Positions 1 through 8,585 of a stretch of DNA of 14,267 nt are shown here, piece after piece. The stretch comes from Isotricha intestinalis. Taxonomy: Eukaryota > Ciliophora > Litostomatea > Vestibuliferida > Isotrichidae. A program made the position numbers and the translations under genes. The stretch lies in the NCBI GenBank assembly GCA_023807065.1, contig JAJJLU010004361.1, forward strand, positions 1 to 14,267, in the 5' to 3' direction. How positions within the stretch are numbered: position 1 is the first letter of the stretch; every line of letters starts with the position of its first letter. Below the pieces are notes generated by a model that ran no database searches, had not been told where the DNA came from, and saw only the letters and a program-made list of their open reading frames with translations.

Positions 1-125
1 TAAAAAATATATATATCTTTATAAAGTTAGTGTGATTTTTATTAATCTTTGGTTATATGATTGTTTTTTTTGAATGATAAATTTGGTTTTATATACTCTA
101 TTTGTTTATTTGAAATTTTTAGGAA

Positions 126-413
126 TTATATTAATATATGGAGGAAGTGGTAAAATGGGATAATATGTTTGAAAAATATATTGAATAGGAAAAAAATAAA
201 TAAAAATAAATGTTTTATTCTTATAAAATATTTTTCTAACAATAAAATATGGTCAAAAATATGTCTTAACCAAATCTCCCTTTTATCAGAAGGTGATAGT
301 CTATACCAACATTGTCCTATATGAAAATCATAATTTTTAAATATTTCCACTTAATTATATTAATATAAAATTTATAATTTTTAACAATAAAATAGGAAAA
401 TAATTAATTTCAT
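126..413 (-). CDS. possible small two-exon gene, hypothetical
   Basis: I do not recognise this protein. The main open stretch (126-349, minus) has no ATG of its own. A GT-AG intron of 36 nt (350-385) would join it in phase to a short upstream exon (386-413) that begins with ATG. The spliced product would be about 83 residues. It starts with the hydrophobic stretch MKLIIFLFYL, has a mixed, protein-like middle (GQCWYRLSPSDKREIW), and ends in a Phe/Leu/His-rich tail that may be chance reading of A/T sequence. The middle is richer in G and C than the flanks, as real exons here are. The intron length matches the supported introns at 12343-12938. It could equally be a fragment of a decayed gene. 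The call rests only on phase and local composition. Confidence 0.27.
350..385 (-). other. candidate 36-nt GT-AG intron
   Basis: Read on the minus strand it starts GTTAAAAA and ends ATTAAG. Removing it joins an ATG-led exon to the open frame at 126-349 in phase, with a Leu codon split after its first base. No transcript evidence is available, and a phase match has a one-in-three chance of being accidental. Confidence 0.25.
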
Positions 414-1560
414 AGAAATTAAATATTTAGGAAAAAATATTGCATATATTACTTAAAATAAAATAATTTTTATAATTTTTTATATATGGAAATTGTCTTT
501 AAATTGGGTAATTTATTACATTAATGTTTTATGAAATGAAACCCTTGATGTAGGGGAGATTAGTTTAGAAAAGACCTGGGGCAGGATATTCAAACCAGAA
601 CAATAACTAAATGAAAAATATGATAATCTAAATGTACAAAACAAAAATTATATATAATATAAATATTTTTATTTGCAAATTTAATTTTTTAATTTAATTA
701 AATAAAAATAAATTATTATTTATAAATATAATTTTTGTTTTTTATTTATTATGTGGTGTATGAAAGAATAATTTGTTTTTTAATAATATCCATAAAAAAA
801 TAAAAATAATACATTAATTGAAGAATCATAAAACAAAAAGAAGAATATATAAAAACATCAAAAGTTATAATTAAAAAAATTCTTTTATTCAAACTCTAAT
901 AGAATAAAAATTTGAAAGAAAAAAATGAAAAAGAAAAATTTATGTAATAAAGAATTTAAAAGAAAAATTCGAAAATAATGATTTTTATTTTAAAAATTTT
1001 TACTAATTCTACAATTAATTATTTACCATTGAAAATAACTCTTTTTGATTATTTTATTAAAAAATATACTTCATTTTATTATTTTATTTATTATTTTATT
1101 CATGTAAAATTTTTTTAAGAGATTTATTTTCATGTTTAATTAAATTTTATTATTAAACCATTTTTTAAAATATTATGTAAGAAAAAAATTAAAATAAAAT
1201 AAAAATAATATCTTTTATAAGGAAAAAAGAAGAGATTATTTATTATTTTATGAATTTAAAATAATAGAATATTATTTTTTATCTACTTCTGACACAAATA
1301 TAATTCAATTGTTATTCCTATTTTTTTTATCAATGTTTCAAAAATTGATGAAAAGAAGAATTTATATTGTAAACAATTTATCAATTAATTTTATTTCAGC
1401 TTATTTCAAAAAATATTCAGTCTTTCAATAATTAATTATTATTTAAATATCCATAAAATGGTGAATTTTCTACAAAAATTAATTAATTTTAAATTTTTAA
1501 TGGATCAAATATTTATTAAATTTTGCGGATTAAAAATGAAAAAGCAATTTTATATTAAAC
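414..1560. other. AT-rich intergenic region, mostly featureless
   Basis: Almost pure A/T sequence with no long open frame. The one exception is a GC-richer island at about 540-606. Read on the plus strand, this gives a protein-like run including LEKTWGRIFKPEQ before TAA at 604-606. An in-phase 24-codon product is possible if a 46-nt GT-AG intron (508-553) is removed and translation starts at the ATG at 486. That is too short and too weak to call a gene. I see no tRNA, no convincing U6 RNA and no repeat array here. Confidence 0.5.
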
Positions 1561-2097
1561 TTAGAAAAGTAAAATATTTAAAAGAAGTAAAGTATATTTT
1601 ATAAAAGAAGATGAATCTGTTTTTGTTGCATCTGTTTTTGTTGAATCCACAGCAGCTGCAGCTTGTCCAGTATAATAATTCTTAGATTCTGTATTAAGTG
1701 CTAAAGTAACAACTTCAGATGATTTATCTCCACTGAAAACACCACTTTTCGCTGCTTCTGCAATAGCTTTAAGTAAATATTGAACATCTTTTTCTTCACC
1801 AGTAACCTTAGAACATGTAACAGTACAAGGGAATAAATTATCATCATTTTCTGCTTCACATGTAGCTTTAGCACAAGTTGATAAACTTGCTGTTTTAGTA
1901 GCGTCTGTTTTTCCTTCTAATTTTAAATAATCATCAACAAATACAAAATTTTCAATTGTTGCACTTGCTAAACATGAAACTACTGCTTTTGTTGCTGTAG
2001 TAGCATCATTTTTTATTTCACATTTGGTAAGAGCAATTGGTACTTCATATGAAAAAGCAATTAATAAATATATTATTATAATTGAAATTTTTTTCAT
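1561..2097 (-). CDS. small secreted, probably GPI-anchored surface protein
   Basis: The protein has 178 residues and no family I recognise. It begins with MKK and a strongly hydrophobic stretch (residues about 4-16), a typical signal peptide. The body is rich in Thr, Ala, Lys, Asp and Ser and has six cysteines, including CAKATC and CTVTC, which suggests disulfides outside the cell. It ends with a small-residue linker (DSSS) and a hydrophobic tail with no charged residue after its single Lys (FIKYTLLLLNILLF), the layout of a GPI-attachment signal. The frame runs upstream of this ATG only to a TTG, so the ATG at 2095-2097 is taken as the start. KTDATKT occurs twice, and near the C-terminus a 15-nt unit is repeated in tandem. 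Small, Cys-containing, Thr/Ala-rich GPI proteins are common coat proteins of ciliates. That role is inferred from layout only. Confidence 0.8.
   Translation of the reverse strand: MKKISIIIIYLLIAFSYEVPIALTKCEIKNDATTATKAVVSCLASATIENFVFVDDYLKLEGKTDATKTASLSTCAKATCEAENDDNLFPCTVTCSKVTGEEKDVQYLLKAIAEAAKSGVFSGDKSSEVVTLALNTESKNYYTGQAAAAVDSTKTDATKTDSSSFIKYTLLLLNILLF
1615..1644 (-). repeat. 15-nt tandem repeat inside the surface-protein gene
   Basis: Two adjacent copies, ATCTGTTTTTGTTGC and ATCTGTTTTTGTTGA on the plus strand, differ at the last base. They encode ATKTD and STKTD just before the hydrophobic C-terminal tail. Copy-number change here would lengthen or shorten the stalk without shifting the frame. 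Confidence 0.85.
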
Positions 2098-2897
2098 TGA
2101 TTTTAATGAAGTCAATTTAGATTTTTAAATATTGAATAATATGATATCCCAATAGAGGTTTTATCAAACGTTTTATACTATTTTAAACATTATGATTTAA
2201 ATGATTAAAAGATAATCATTAAAATATTATAAAAGTATAGAATTTGATTGTTGTTTTACTTTGTTTTACTTAAATTTATCTGCCATTTAGGTATTGGATT
2301 TTTTGTTTAAAAGTGAATTTATAATATAAATTTTTATATTATGATATCCCTTAAAATAGAATAAATAGTTTTAAATATTAATAAAAAGTTTTGGTTTTTC
2401 AAAAAATAAATTATTTTTTGTTTTTTAAAATATGGATTTTAAAAAACAATAATATTCTTACTAGAATTTTTTATATATAAAAAATATTATTATTATTATA
2501 CAGGGTTTTTTTATATATATAAAACATAAAAAAGATAAATCAAAAACTTAAAAACAATTTTAAGGGGAACCCAGAAAAAAAAAGTTTCTAAGAAAAAATG
2601 AAAAAATAAGAAAAAGTACTTTTTAGATATTATTTATAAAATAAAAAACAATAAATGTAAAAATAAGATAAAAATTAGATTTAGTCAAATTCTGGAAAAA
2701 ATCTGCATATCTGTAAAGGAATTGTTTATTTATCAAAAAAGATAATGAAACATTTAAATTAATATTGATTATCAACGACGGTGCATTAAAGATAATATAT
2801 ATTTTTTCAATCAATTATCAGTATAAATTCAATTAATATAATAAAAGGAATTATTGAAAAAACAATAATTACAATTTAGAAGTAATTTTATAAATAA
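2098..2897. other. AT-rich intergenic region
   Basis: No gene can be supported. The 63-codon minus-strand frame at 2623-2814 is almost all Ile, Phe, Asn and Leu and looks like chance reading of A/T sequence. ATGATATCCC occurs twice, at 2140-2149 and 2341-2350, in unlike surroundings. There is a short TTA/ATT microsatellite near 2490-2500. Confidence 0.5.
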
Positions 2898-3050
2898 TTA
2901 TTCAAAGATTGTTAAATAATTTTGAATTTCTTTAACTGCATCTTAGATTTGAAATTCATATCCAATTCTCAATTTATTTAATTGATATTTAAAATATTTC
3001 AATTAAACTAATTTATTAAATTCTATTGTAAGAAAACAAAAATAAAAAGC
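2898..3050 (-). pseudogene. possible coding remnant, unidentified
   Basis: Read on the minus strand this gives about fifty codons with a mixed, amphipathic, protein-like composition (for example LNKLRIGYEFQI and DAVKEIQNYLTIFE). Two TAA codons interrupt it, and a third TAA ends it. It lies just downstream of the decayed NEK kinase on the same strand and its stops fall in Gln-plausible positions, as in that pseudogene. It could be part of the same dead locus or of a neighbour. I cannot assign a family, and chance open reading in A/T DNA is a real alternative. Confidence 0.22.
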
Positions 3051-3099
3051 TAAAAAAGAAATGTTTATATCTTTTGAAAATTAAATTTTATATTAAAAA

Positions 3100-4586
3100 T
3101 TAAGGTTTATAATTAACAACCTTAGGATCTCTTCTTAAATTATTATTATTTCCAGAAGAGTGCATAACTTTATATAAATTTCATTTACCTTTAATATTCA
3201 TTTCATTTCCTCTTCACTTATTAATATTATTCCCATATCTAGCTTTATAATCTTGATAATTCATTTTTTCATTAACAATTTTTCTTGGATTAATAGGTTT
3301 TTCTCCTTATTTATTATATGGTCTTAAATTTCCTTGATTATTATAATGATGATGATAATATTGTTGATAATAAGCTTGATTAATTGCTCTTCTATTTTGA
3401 GATCTTTGTTTTGGAGGATTGTTTGTATTATATGATTTATTACCATAACAATTTTGATAAGATTTCCTTTTTTATTTTCTATTTTTTGATTTCCTAATTG
3501 AGGTCTTTGATAGGGCTTTTTGTTATTGTTATTTAAATTGTTGTTGTTTATTTGATTATCATATTTTTGTTTTGATATATTTGTTCAAGAAGTTTTTTCT
3601 TCTTGTGGAGCTTCTTGATTAAGGATATAATTTTGAGAGGGAGGATTTTCTTAAGGAAGATCATTTATATTTTTATTTTTATCGATATTAGTCATGAAAT
3701 TTTGATTGTTTCCTTTTTTTCCTGTAACAATCAAAAATTTTATTTTCGTTACTTGAATTTTGGATTTGTTTTTTTTGGTAATTATTATTATATTTTTGAG
3801 GCTCATTATTTTTATAATTATCATAATAACATAATAATATCATAATTTAATGATTATTCTAAAGAATATCTTTTCTTAGGATCAACAATAAGCATTTTAC
3901 TAATTAAATCTGATAAATCATTAGATTAAATTTTTGGAATGGGAGATATTTTCCAATTAAAACATTTTTAACTAAATCTTTGAATGAAGTATCTCTAAAA
4001 GGAGAACTAAAGTATATAATTCATATATAATACAACCAATTGACCAAACATTACATTTAATATCATTATTTATCTTATCAAATTTCTATTAAACAGTAAT
4101 ATGATGTTCCAGTTTGATTTCCAGCCATTCCTCTTTGAGAGACTTTACTTACATTTAAATCACCGATTTTTAAAACTCCTTTTTTATGTTAAAAATATAT
4201 TTGCATATTTTAAATATATTTCATTCCTTCTAACATCTGAATTATCAAATTCCAAATTGTTTCTTCAGTAAAATGTTCTCTTTTTGTTATTGATTGTTTT
4301 ATTTTTCCTGCAAGTTCTCTATCATCCTCATATTCCATAATAATATTTAATGATCTTCTCGGTTCATCATAAAATGATTCATAATAATATATTAAATTTG
4401 GATTTTTAATGAATACAATAATCTTTTTTCATTCAAGGCATATTCTTTCTCAGACTGACTTAATTTTCCTATTTTTACATTTTTCATTGCATAAGCTTTC
4501 TCATCTGATTCTTTTGTTACTTTTAACACATAAACAAAAGCTCCTTTTTCTAATTCTTTTTATAGATGAAAAACTTTTAAAGATAT
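3100..4586 (-). pseudogene. decayed NEK-family serine/threonine kinase
   Basis: Stitched across frames, the minus strand still shows a NIMA-related kinase of the type ciliates use in cilium and cell-cycle control. In order it has a degenerate Gly loop (KGAFVYV, two residues short), the lysine strand (AYAMKNVKI), the hinge (LNIIMEYEDDREL), GDLNVSKV in place of DFG, then CNVWSIGCIIYELYTL, PFRDTSFKDLVKNVL and MLIVDPKKRYSLE. An Asn/Gln/Tyr-rich tail ends at TAA 3100-3102. Damage is extensive. The expected start codon reads ATA (4584-4586). The segment between MKY and ANIFL that should carry HRDLK is missing at about 4208-4213, and the APE segment is lost. There are several 1-2 nt frameshifts, TAA codons at 4560, 4184, 4075, 3926, 3854, 3651 and 3307, and TGA codons at 4078, 3585, 3214 and 3181. 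The reading of family and strand is secure. Whether an intact parent copy exists cannot be seen here. Confidence 0.88.
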
Positions 4587-4697
4587 ATTTTATATTTATT
4601 TATTTGTTTTCTTTTTTTTTTCAATATTATAAGATTAATTGATTATTAACTGATTCTAATAATTAATTAATAACAAATAAATATATCAAATAAAAAA
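4587..4697. promoter_or_regulatory. probable promoter of the CIMIP2-like gene, once bidirectional
   Basis: This 111-bp A/T spacer separates the dead start of the NEK pseudogene from the ATG of the divergent gene at 4698. It contains TTAATTAATTATT-like runs and a run of A directly before the ATG, the same A-rich start context as the other genes here. No specific box is recognisable. Promoter function is inferred from position. Confidence 0.35.
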
Positions 4698-5633
4698 ATG
4701 GCAACTGATGAAAGAAAATCAATATTTCGAGAAGATTTCCCAGGTTATGAAGGACACATTCCATACAAATATTCAATTATAGGAAAGACTATAGGAGCAA
4801 CAAATGATACAATAAAAGACATATTAACAACAGAGCCACCAAAAGATATTTCTATACTTCCAACAAAAAGTTCAGATTTTTCATTATATAATAAAGATTA
4901 TTATAATACAGATTTTAACAGAGATTATCCATTGGAAGAAGAAAAAATATTTTCAAATAAGAGTAAAGATGCACAAAGTTGGATTTCAGGTGATAAATAT
5001 AAAATTTATCCACAACATATTCCAGGAAATCAAACTTATGTTCCTGGAATTTATCCATCTAATATTCATGGAATGAGTTATGCTAAAGCAACTGCAAAAG
5101 CAATTAAAGGTGATTATAATAAAGATGCTGATCTTCCAAATGAAGAAAGATTTAAGAGTTCGAATATGGAAAATTTTGGGAGACCAAAAATAAGAAGTGA
5201 TTTGGAAATGAAAGAATTAGAAAATAATAATGGAAATTATAGATATATATTAAATAATCAATATGGGGATGAAGGCAGAAAATTTTATAATGATATTAGA
5301 AGAATTTATCATTCCAAAATTGCCCAAGTTCCTACTGTAGGATATACTGGAACTCAAAGTATTTTTCAAAAACAAATTTCTTATTTAAATTATGATAAAA
5401 TTATGGAACAAGAAAGAAGAAATAAATATGGAGTTGGTTTTAAAGAAGCAGAAGGACTTCCTCCTAAATTTATTGAGAGTTTAAAATCTGTTAAACCTGA
5501 TACTGATGTACCTTATGTAGTTGGTTATAAAGGTTTTAGAACATCAGTTAAAGCTGAAAATGTTCATGGTGAAAATTTCCATAATGCTTCTTTAGAGGGA
5601 AGAAATATTGCTAAAATGAGATATTATAGTTAA
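4698..5633 (+). CDS. CIMIP2/FAM166-like ciliary microtubule-associated protein
   Basis: This is a 311-residue, intronless, soluble protein rich in Tyr, Lys, Asn and Asp. It resembles CIMIP2/FAM166 proteins, which bind inside the axonemal doublet microtubule and are built of short Pro-Gly-Tyr motifs rather than a globular enzyme fold. Visible motifs are PGYEGHIP (15-22), HIPGNQTYVPG (107-117), VPTVGYTGT (211-219) and VPYVVGYKGF (271-280). A weak internal repeat recurs at 25-36 (YSIIGKTIGATN), 121-132 (SNIHGMSYAKAT) and 287-298 (ENVHGENFHNAS). There is no signal peptide, membrane span or catalytic motif. The start has AAAAAA directly before ATG, and the gene ends at TAA. Such a gene implies a ciliated or flagellated host. 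The family call is from motif style, so a related cortical or apical microtubule protein is also possible. Confidence 0.62.
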   Translation: MATDERKSIFREDFPGYEGHIPYKYSIIGKTIGATNDTIKDILTTEPPKDISILPTKSSDFSLYNKDYYNTDFNRDYPLEEEKIFSNKSKDAQSWISGDKYKIYPQHIPGNQTYVPGIYPSNIHGMSYAKATAKAIKGDYNKDADLPNEERFKSSNMENFGRPKIRSDLEMKELENNNGNYRYILNNQYGDEGRKFYNDIRRIYHSKIAQVPTVGYTGTQSIFQKQISYLNYDKIMEQERRNKYGVGFKEAEGLPPKFIESLKSVKPDTDVPYVVGYKGFRTSVKAENVHGENFHNASLEGRNIAKMRYYS

Positions 5634-6520
5634 AGATGTTTTTATATATATTAATGAAAAATAAATAACTTTTATTATAATAGAATATAATTATTAATTC
5701 TATTTTCCTTAAAATAAATTTAAAATTATTGTTTTTTTAATCTTTAAAAAATTATTTTTTGAATAAAACATTACTTTTTATTCATGTTTTCCCATTTTTA
5801 TGAAATTTTATTCGATTATATATATTTTATAAACAATCAATAAACATTCTTTAGATTAAAAGCATAAAATTTATATTAATATCAAGAAATAAAATGAATC
5901 TTCGAAAGTTAAATAAATGATAGAAACTTTTGAAAAGTTGAGATTAAAATAATTTTGAAATATTTATTATAAATCATAAAAATAATAACGTTTAATTTGA
6001 ATAATATAAATTTCTTTTCATTTTTTTTCGATTAAATTTTTTTTATATCTCTGAAAATATATATATATTTATATAATAGAGATGAAAAAATGAATTATCA
6101 TTTTTTATTCAATTATTTAATTTAAAATATTTTTTAAATTTAATAAATTTTTTATTTTTAATCTTTTTAATCCTATCTCTCTTCATTGAGTGTAAGAAAT
6201 AAGAAAAAACAAATCTTCAAAATATTCAATCAAAAAGAAAAAAATAAGAATATATTCAGATAAAAATGAAAACAATGTGTTTTTTTATCGAATAATAATC
6301 ATGAGAAAATTTATCAAATAAATATATGATAAAATAGAAATATTGAATAAGAATGAATAAAATAATCAAATAATTAATCGAATAACAAGTAATAATCAAA
6401 AAAAATTTTATATAAGATAAATTATATCAACTCTTAATGTTATTTGTTATTATATAAATTTTGTTTTTAATTTATTTATTTTATTATTTTCATTAAATAA
6501 AAAAATAAACAAAATATAAA
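5634..6520. other. AT-rich intergenic region
   Basis: About 890 bases with no supportable gene or RNA. It holds poly-A/T runs and short AT dinucleotide tracts (near 6058-6070). The last part must include the promoter and 5' leader of the kinase at 6521, but no defined element stands out. Confidence 0.5.
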
Positions 6521-7906
6521 ATGGGAAATAATTCCTCAACAAATACAAGTTTTGATTCCCCTGATTCAGAATCAATAAACAAAAATTCATTTGAATATAT
6601 TTCAATAATTGGAAGAGGTGGATTTGGAAAAGTATGGAAAGTAGAATCGAAAAAATTGAATAAATTATATGCAATGAAAGAAATGTCAAAAATAAAAATA
6701 ATAGATAAAAAAAGTGAAAAAAGTATAAAATCTGAAAGAAATCTATTATCAAAAATGAATCATCCATTTATAATAAATATGCATTACTCTTTTCAAGATA
6801 AAGAAACATTATATTTAATAATGGATTTATTAACAGGAGGTGATATTCGATATCATATATGTAAAAAGAGGAAATTTACAGAATCCCAAACAAAATTTTT
6901 TATAGCTTGTATTATTTTAGGATTAGAATATTGTCATAGTAATTTTATTATACATAGAGATATTAAGCCAGAAAATTTAGTTTTGGATGATAAAGGTTAT
7001 GTAAAAATTACAGACTTTGGAATAGCGAAAATTCAGGCTACAAATAATTCAAAAGAAACAAGTGGAACTCCAGGTTATATGGCACCTGAAGTAATGTGTT
7101 GTCAAAATCACACTGTTGTTGTGGATTATTTTGCTCTTGGAGTTATGGGATATGAATTTATGAAAGGTGTAAGACCATATTTAGGAAGAAGTAGAAAGGA
7201 AATTAAAGAAAAAATAATGGCCAAACAAATAAATATTAAAAAATACGATATTCCTGAAGGTTGGAGTACTGAAGCTGCTGATTGTATTAATCGATTATTA
7301 CAAAGAAAGCCTTTTCAAAGATTAGGTTATCATGGAATAAATGATATTAAAAATCATTCTTGGTTTATTGATTTTCCATGGAGAGATTTATATTATAAAA
7401 AATTAGAAGCTCCTTTTATTCCTGAAGGAATAGATAATTTTGATTCTAAATATTGTAATCAGGTTGAAAAAATTGGTGTCCAAACTCAAGAAAGATATAA
7501 TGAAATAATGGGTAGAGAAGATTTCAGTGAAATTTTTAATGATTATTATTATTTTAATGCTGAAGTTGTAAGAAGAAATTTAGATTATCAAATGTATATT
7601 AATCCTCATGAGGAATATTTTAATAAAAAAAGTGAAAATATTCATTCAAGGAATAATTTAAATTTTCTTGGAATGAGTCATACTGCTTCAAATAATAAAA
7701 ATTTTGATATACATTATTATCATAATAGTTATGATATAAAAATAAGTCAATTACAAGCTTTCTCAGATGCTAATAATTATATAAGAAAAAGAAATAATTC
7801 TAAAAAAAATACTAGAGCTAGTACTAATAGTGGTCAAGGAACAAATGGTAATAATTCTCTTCATACAGTTGTTAATTCTCATTCTTCAGGTCCAAGGTAT
7901 AAGTGA
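6521..7906 (+). CDS. STK32/YANK-like AGC serine/threonine kinase, probably myristoylated
   Basis: The protein has 461 residues with a complete kinase domain at about 24-300. Visible elements are the Gly loop GRGGFGKV (31-38), catalytic Lys53 (AMKEM), helix-C Glu72 (SERNLL), HRDIKPEN (145-152), DFG (165-167), APE (188-190) and RLLQRKPFQRLG. All catalytic residues are present, so it should be active. The order MGNNSS, a YSFQD strand, MDLLTGGDIRYHI and a single AGC-like domain matches STK32/YANK kinases, which also begin with a myristoylation signal. Gly2 and Ser6 here fit N-myristoyltransferase, so membrane attachment is likely. Residues about 390-461 are an Asn/Ser-rich, probably disordered tail. 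It is intronless, starts after a run of A and stops at TGA. A PKA-like ciliate kinase is the main alternative. Its substrate cannot be read from the sequence. Confidence 0.85.
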   Translation: MGNNSSTNTSFDSPDSESINKNSFEYISIIGRGGFGKVWKVESKKLNKLYAMKEMSKIKIIDKKSEKSIKSERNLLSKMNHPFIINMHYSFQDKETLYLIMDLLTGGDIRYHICKKRKFTESQTKFFIACIILGLEYCHSNFIIHRDIKPENLVLDDKGYVKITDFGIAKIQATNNSKETSGTPGYMAPEVMCCQNHTVVVDYFALGVMGYEFMKGVRPYLGRSRKEIKEKIMAKQINIKKYDIPEGWSTEAADCINRLLQRKPFQRLGYHGINDIKNHSWFIDFPWRDLYYKKLEAPFIPEGIDNFDSKYCNQVEKIGVQTQERYNEIMGREDFSEIFNDYYYFNAEVVRRNLDYQMYINPHEEYFNKKSENIHSRNNLNFLGMSHTASNNKNFDIHYYHNSYDIKISQLQAFSDANNYIRKRNNSKKNTRASTNSGQGTNGNNSLHTVVNSHSSGPRYK

Positions 7907-8238
7907 TTTTATATTCATTTTGTAGATATTTTTATATTTGATATAATAATATTTACAGGTCTTTTAAGTATTTATAATTGTTTAATTAATTTCAAAAAAC
8001 AAAATAAATATTTTTTTTTAATTTATATATTCAATAAATAAGTCAATTTTTTTATTTTTTTATTTTATTTTTATATATCAAAAAATAAGGAAAATGAATT
8101 CACAAATGGATTAGGTAAAATTGTATTTCCTAAAATAAATAATTTCTTTTGTTAGTGTAAAATCAGTTTTTTGATTTTTTATTTCATATTAAATTTAAAT
8201 CAATTTTGAAGAAATTTTTGTGATGGAAGAAGTAGAAA
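7907..8238. other. AT-rich intergenic region downstream of the kinase
   Basis: About 330 bases of poly-A/T sequence with no open frame of interest. It presumably includes the kinase 3' untranslated region. No terminator or processing signal can be distinguished from the background. Confidence 0.5.
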
Positions 8239-8529
8239 CTAATTTATCTCATTTTTCTCTTTCCAAAACTTCTATAGATCTTTTATTTCTTCACATAAAT
8301 TTAATCTTTGTATAGCTTTTAAAATAGAAAAACAACAATTAAATTCAAAAATTTTTTCTAATTTACCATATTCTTTTTTTATATAATAATAACATAAATT
8401 AAACTCATAATTTTTTATTTTTAACATATTCTGTAATATTATTTTTTCATTTTCTCCTTTTTTGTTATAACTGAGAGTTATCTTAATTTTTATTCTTAAA
8501 ATAAAAAAGAATTAATAAATATTATTCAT
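8239..8529 (-). pseudogene. possible coding remnant, weakly CTLH-like
   Basis: On the minus strand, 79 codons are open between TAA (8512-8514) and TAG (8272-8274), and the frame continues to a second TAG (8239-8241). An in-frame ATG lies at 8527-8529, five codons before the first stop. The composition is protein-like and helical (for example EYGKLEKIFEFN and ILKAIQRLNLCEEIKDL). The pattern faintly recalls the CTLH helices of RMD5/RanBPM-type GID-complex proteins, but this is a guess from a few residues. A run this long is only mildly unlikely by chance in sequence of this composition. If coding, it is broken by three stops. Confidence 0.27.
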
Positions 8530-8585
8530 AAATGTTTTTTGATAATAAAAAATTTATATTTATTTATTAAGAAAATACACTAAAT

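Noticed and set aside
550..610. tRNA or U6 snRNA
   Set aside because: A TAGTTTAG A-box-like and a TTCAAACC B-box-like string exist but are too close together and no cloverleaf forms. AGATTAG and CCTG...GGAT recall U6, but the invariant ACAGAGA box is absent.
2623..2814. 63-codon minus-strand frame
   Set aside because: Its Ile/Phe/Asn/Leu composition is what random A/T sequence gives, and frames of this length are expected by chance here.
3603..4642. Plus-strand frames of about 80 codons (3603-3845, 4409-4642)
   Set aside because: They are opposite-strand readings of the NEK pseudogene, rich in Phe and Ile, with no homology I can see.
6450..6767. 105-codon open frame on the minus strand
   Set aside because: It is antisense to the start of the intact kinase, is almost all Phe, Leu and Ile, and has no family features. 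It is a shadow of the kinase codons.
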